A DNA stretch of 7,582 nt from JBKBXU01 sp046313675. GTDB lineage: Bacteria; Bacteroidota; Bacteroidia; Cytophagales; Cytophagaceae. Both the position numbers and the translations under genes were made by a program. The notes under the pieces are model-generated. The model did no database searches and had not been told where the DNA came from. It saw nothing but the letters and a program-made list of their open reading frames with translations. Positions 6,863-7,582 of this stretch are shown one piece after another. How positions within the stretch are numbered: the first letter of the stretch is position 1; each line of letters starts with the position of its first letter. The stretch spans positions 1 through 7,582 of the forward strand of contig JBKBXU010000237.1 in assembly GCA_046313675.1 (NCBI GenBank), in the 5' to 3' direction.

Positions 6863-6973
6863 TGCTTATCAAAACCGCCAGTATTTTTTCAATTCCAGGA
6901 TTACTTATGTTCACAGCTTTGTGTGGGCATAGGATTTATGCGAATTGGGGTTCCTGGCGGTACCTGGTAAGCA
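6863..6973 (+). repeat. Nested inverted repeats, candidate structured RNA or leader
   Basis: Complementary segments nest in order. TGCTTATC (6863-6870) pairs with GGTAAGCA (6966-6973) using one G-U pair. ACCGCCAG (6874-6881) pairs with CTGGCGGT (6954-6961), 8 bp. CAATTC (6890-6895) pairs with GAATTG (6942-6947). TATG (6906-6909) pairs with CATA (6928-6931). CACA (6912-6915) pairs with TGTG (6920-6923) across a GCTT loop. The result is a rod of about 111 nt. An alternative pairing, CCAGGA (6895-6900) with TCCTGG (6952-6957), would compete for the CTGG segment, and GCATA (6927-6931) could instead pair with TATGC (6937-6941). It is GC-richer than its flanks. It could be a small RNA, a cis-regulatory leader or a DNA-level repeat; I cannot assign a known family. 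Confidence 0.5.
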
Positions 6974-6989
6974 TAAACCTATGACCCTC

Positions 6990-7015
6990 ACAATTAACTT
7001 AAATATTTTAATTGT
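6990..7015 (+). repeat. AT-rich perfect inverted repeat just before the second receiver
   Basis: ACAATTAA (6990-6997) and TTAATTGT (7008-7015) are exact reverse complements, 8 bp, separated by 10 nt. The repeat ends 9 nt before the ATG at 7025, so as RNA it would sit over the ribosome-loading region, and as DNA it could be a dimeric operator. The following GAGCTTTT gives it a slight terminator look, but the stem is too AT-rich for a convincing terminator. Confidence 0.4.
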
Positions 7016-7024
7016 TGAGCTTTT

Positions 7025-7393
7025 ATGCAGAAATATAAGGAGGTGTTCATAATTGATGACGACAATGTTTATTCCTTTGTTGCAGGTAAAATACTAGAAA
7101 ATCTAAGAATATCTAATAAAATTACTATTTTTAATACGGCTGAAGGTGCAATAAAGGAATTAAAATGCAGATCCTCTAATAATTACCCCAATCTTATAAT
7201 CCTTGATATTATAATGCCCATTATGGATGGGTGGTCTTTTATTCAACACTTAAAGAATTTACCTGAAAGCCATAAAATTAAATTAGCCATTCATACTGCC
7301 GTTATGAATGAAAAAGATTTAATAAATTTCAAGAAAAGCAATATACCCATTATTCCGAAACCTTTCCTCCCTGAAAATCTGGCTGACCTTTAA
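7025..7393 (+). CDS. Single-domain response regulator (CheY-like receiver)
   Basis: The 122-residue protein is a lone receiver domain. It has FIIDDD with Asp11-13, phospho-acceptor Asp61 in LIILDIIMPIMDG, Thr91 in IHTA, and Lys112 in IPKPF, so all phosphorylation residues are present. It ends at NLADL, a little short of the usual last helix, though still compatible with a working domain. It is divergent in sequence from the receiver at 3995, so the two are not recent duplicates. Bacteroidota CheB/CheR-kinase genes often sit beside such receivers, so the adjacent relic may have been its kinase (inference); if so, it now depends on another kinase or is itself heading for loss. Confidence 0.92.
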   Translation: MQKYKEVFIIDDDNVYSFVAGKILENLRISNKITIFNTAEGAIKELKCRSSNNYPNLIILDIIMPIMDGWSFIQHLKNLPESHKIKLAIHTAVMNEKDLINFKKSNIPIIPKPFLPENLADL

Positions 7394-7582
7394 TTCCTTT
7401 AACATATAACAGATTTAAACGCAAAATAATTTGAGATTGACGGCTCTAAAATGAACCGCTATGGTTTAGCTTTAACCTTGAATATGCAATAGAATTTGCT
7501 ATTAGGTAAAGTAGAAAATTCATTGAATATACTGGTCAATTGGGGGACAAAAAAAAATCTTGGAGCAAAGAGCGGAGAACTC
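7394..7582. other. Non-coding end of the window, no gene seen
   Basis: No open frame of useful length occurs on either strand; the frame entering from the right on the minus strand closes after 15 codons. Weak hairpins are present, such as AATAG...CTATT at 7488-7503, along with a run of nine A at 7548-7556. None has a clear role. Confidence 0.55.

Larger units (their letters stand above)
6553..7024. other. 472-bp gene-free region between the relic and the second receiver
   Basis: I find no credible coding frame on either strand; the DNA is very AT-rich up to about 6850. It separates two divergent genes and so should hold both promoters. Toward the relic there is a TATATTTG -7 element (6683-6690, minus). 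Toward the receiver there are, in order, a short direct repeat (6765-6783), a possible promoter (6803-6834), nested inverted repeats (6863-6973) and an AT-rich hairpin (6990-7015). These are listed separately. Confidence 0.7.

Noticed and set aside
6863..6973. 6S RNA as an identity for the nested inverted repeats
   Set aside because: A rod shape alone is not diagnostic; I see no convincing central bubble arrangement and cannot run a covariance search.
6824..7020. Integron attC-like core sites GCCTAAC (6824-6830) and GTTGAGC (7014-7020)
   Set aside because: The span of about 197 nt is longer than typical attC sites, the two ends are not well complementary, and there is no integrase or cassette pattern.
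7460..7582. A minus-strand gene entering from the right edge
   Set aside because: A correct count of the nine-base A run puts a stop after 15 codons, so nothing supports coding.

Overview
The window looks like chromosomal DNA of a Bacteroidota bacterium, most likely of the Cytophagales type (phylum fairly confident, order a guess). The DNA is AT-rich and genes mostly lack Shine-Dalgarno sequences. Several upstream regions carry the Bacteroidota -7 element TAnnTTTG. The signalling proteins (stand-alone receivers, a PAS histidine kinase, a CheB/CheR-kinase relic) also fit that phylum.

Left part (1-3917), housekeeping. An unidentified gene tail (1-210) is followed by a secreted protein of ten TPR units (237-1403). 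A Maf-type nucleotide pyrophosphatase (1417-2010) follows 13 nt later, probably in the same transcript. Glycerol-3-phosphate dehydrogenase gpsA (2011-3003, minus) converges on maf with no base between the two stop codons. A fold-type IV PLP enzyme (3093-3917), either an aminodeoxychorismate lyase or a branched-chain aminotransferase, diverges from gpsA.

Right part (3995-7582), signal transduction. A single-domain response regulator (3995-4408) converges on, and overlaps by 4 nt, a membrane histidine kinase (4405-6009, minus). The kinase's N-terminal membrane domain resembles the ethylene-binding domain of plant ETR1 and keeps, at a constant offset, all seven residues I recall as needed for ethylene binding. 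Behind its promoter lies a 458-bp relic (6095-6552, minus) of what was probably a large CheB-CheR-PAS-histidine kinase gene. Only the start of CheB and the last part of the kinase ATPase domain survive; they are joined by a large internal deletion and carry a further frameshift. A 472-bp gene-free region (6553-7024) contains nested inverted repeats that could form a rod-like RNA, plus an AT-rich hairpin just before a second single-domain response regulator (7025-7393). I see no gene in the last 189 bp.

Taken together, the right half is a two-component cluster. The intact kinase and the 3995 receiver are the likeliest pair, and the 7025 receiver may have lost its partner when the CheB/CheR-kinase gene decayed. 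The most notable points are the ETR1-like sensor, the relic, and the structured leader upstream of the second receiver.
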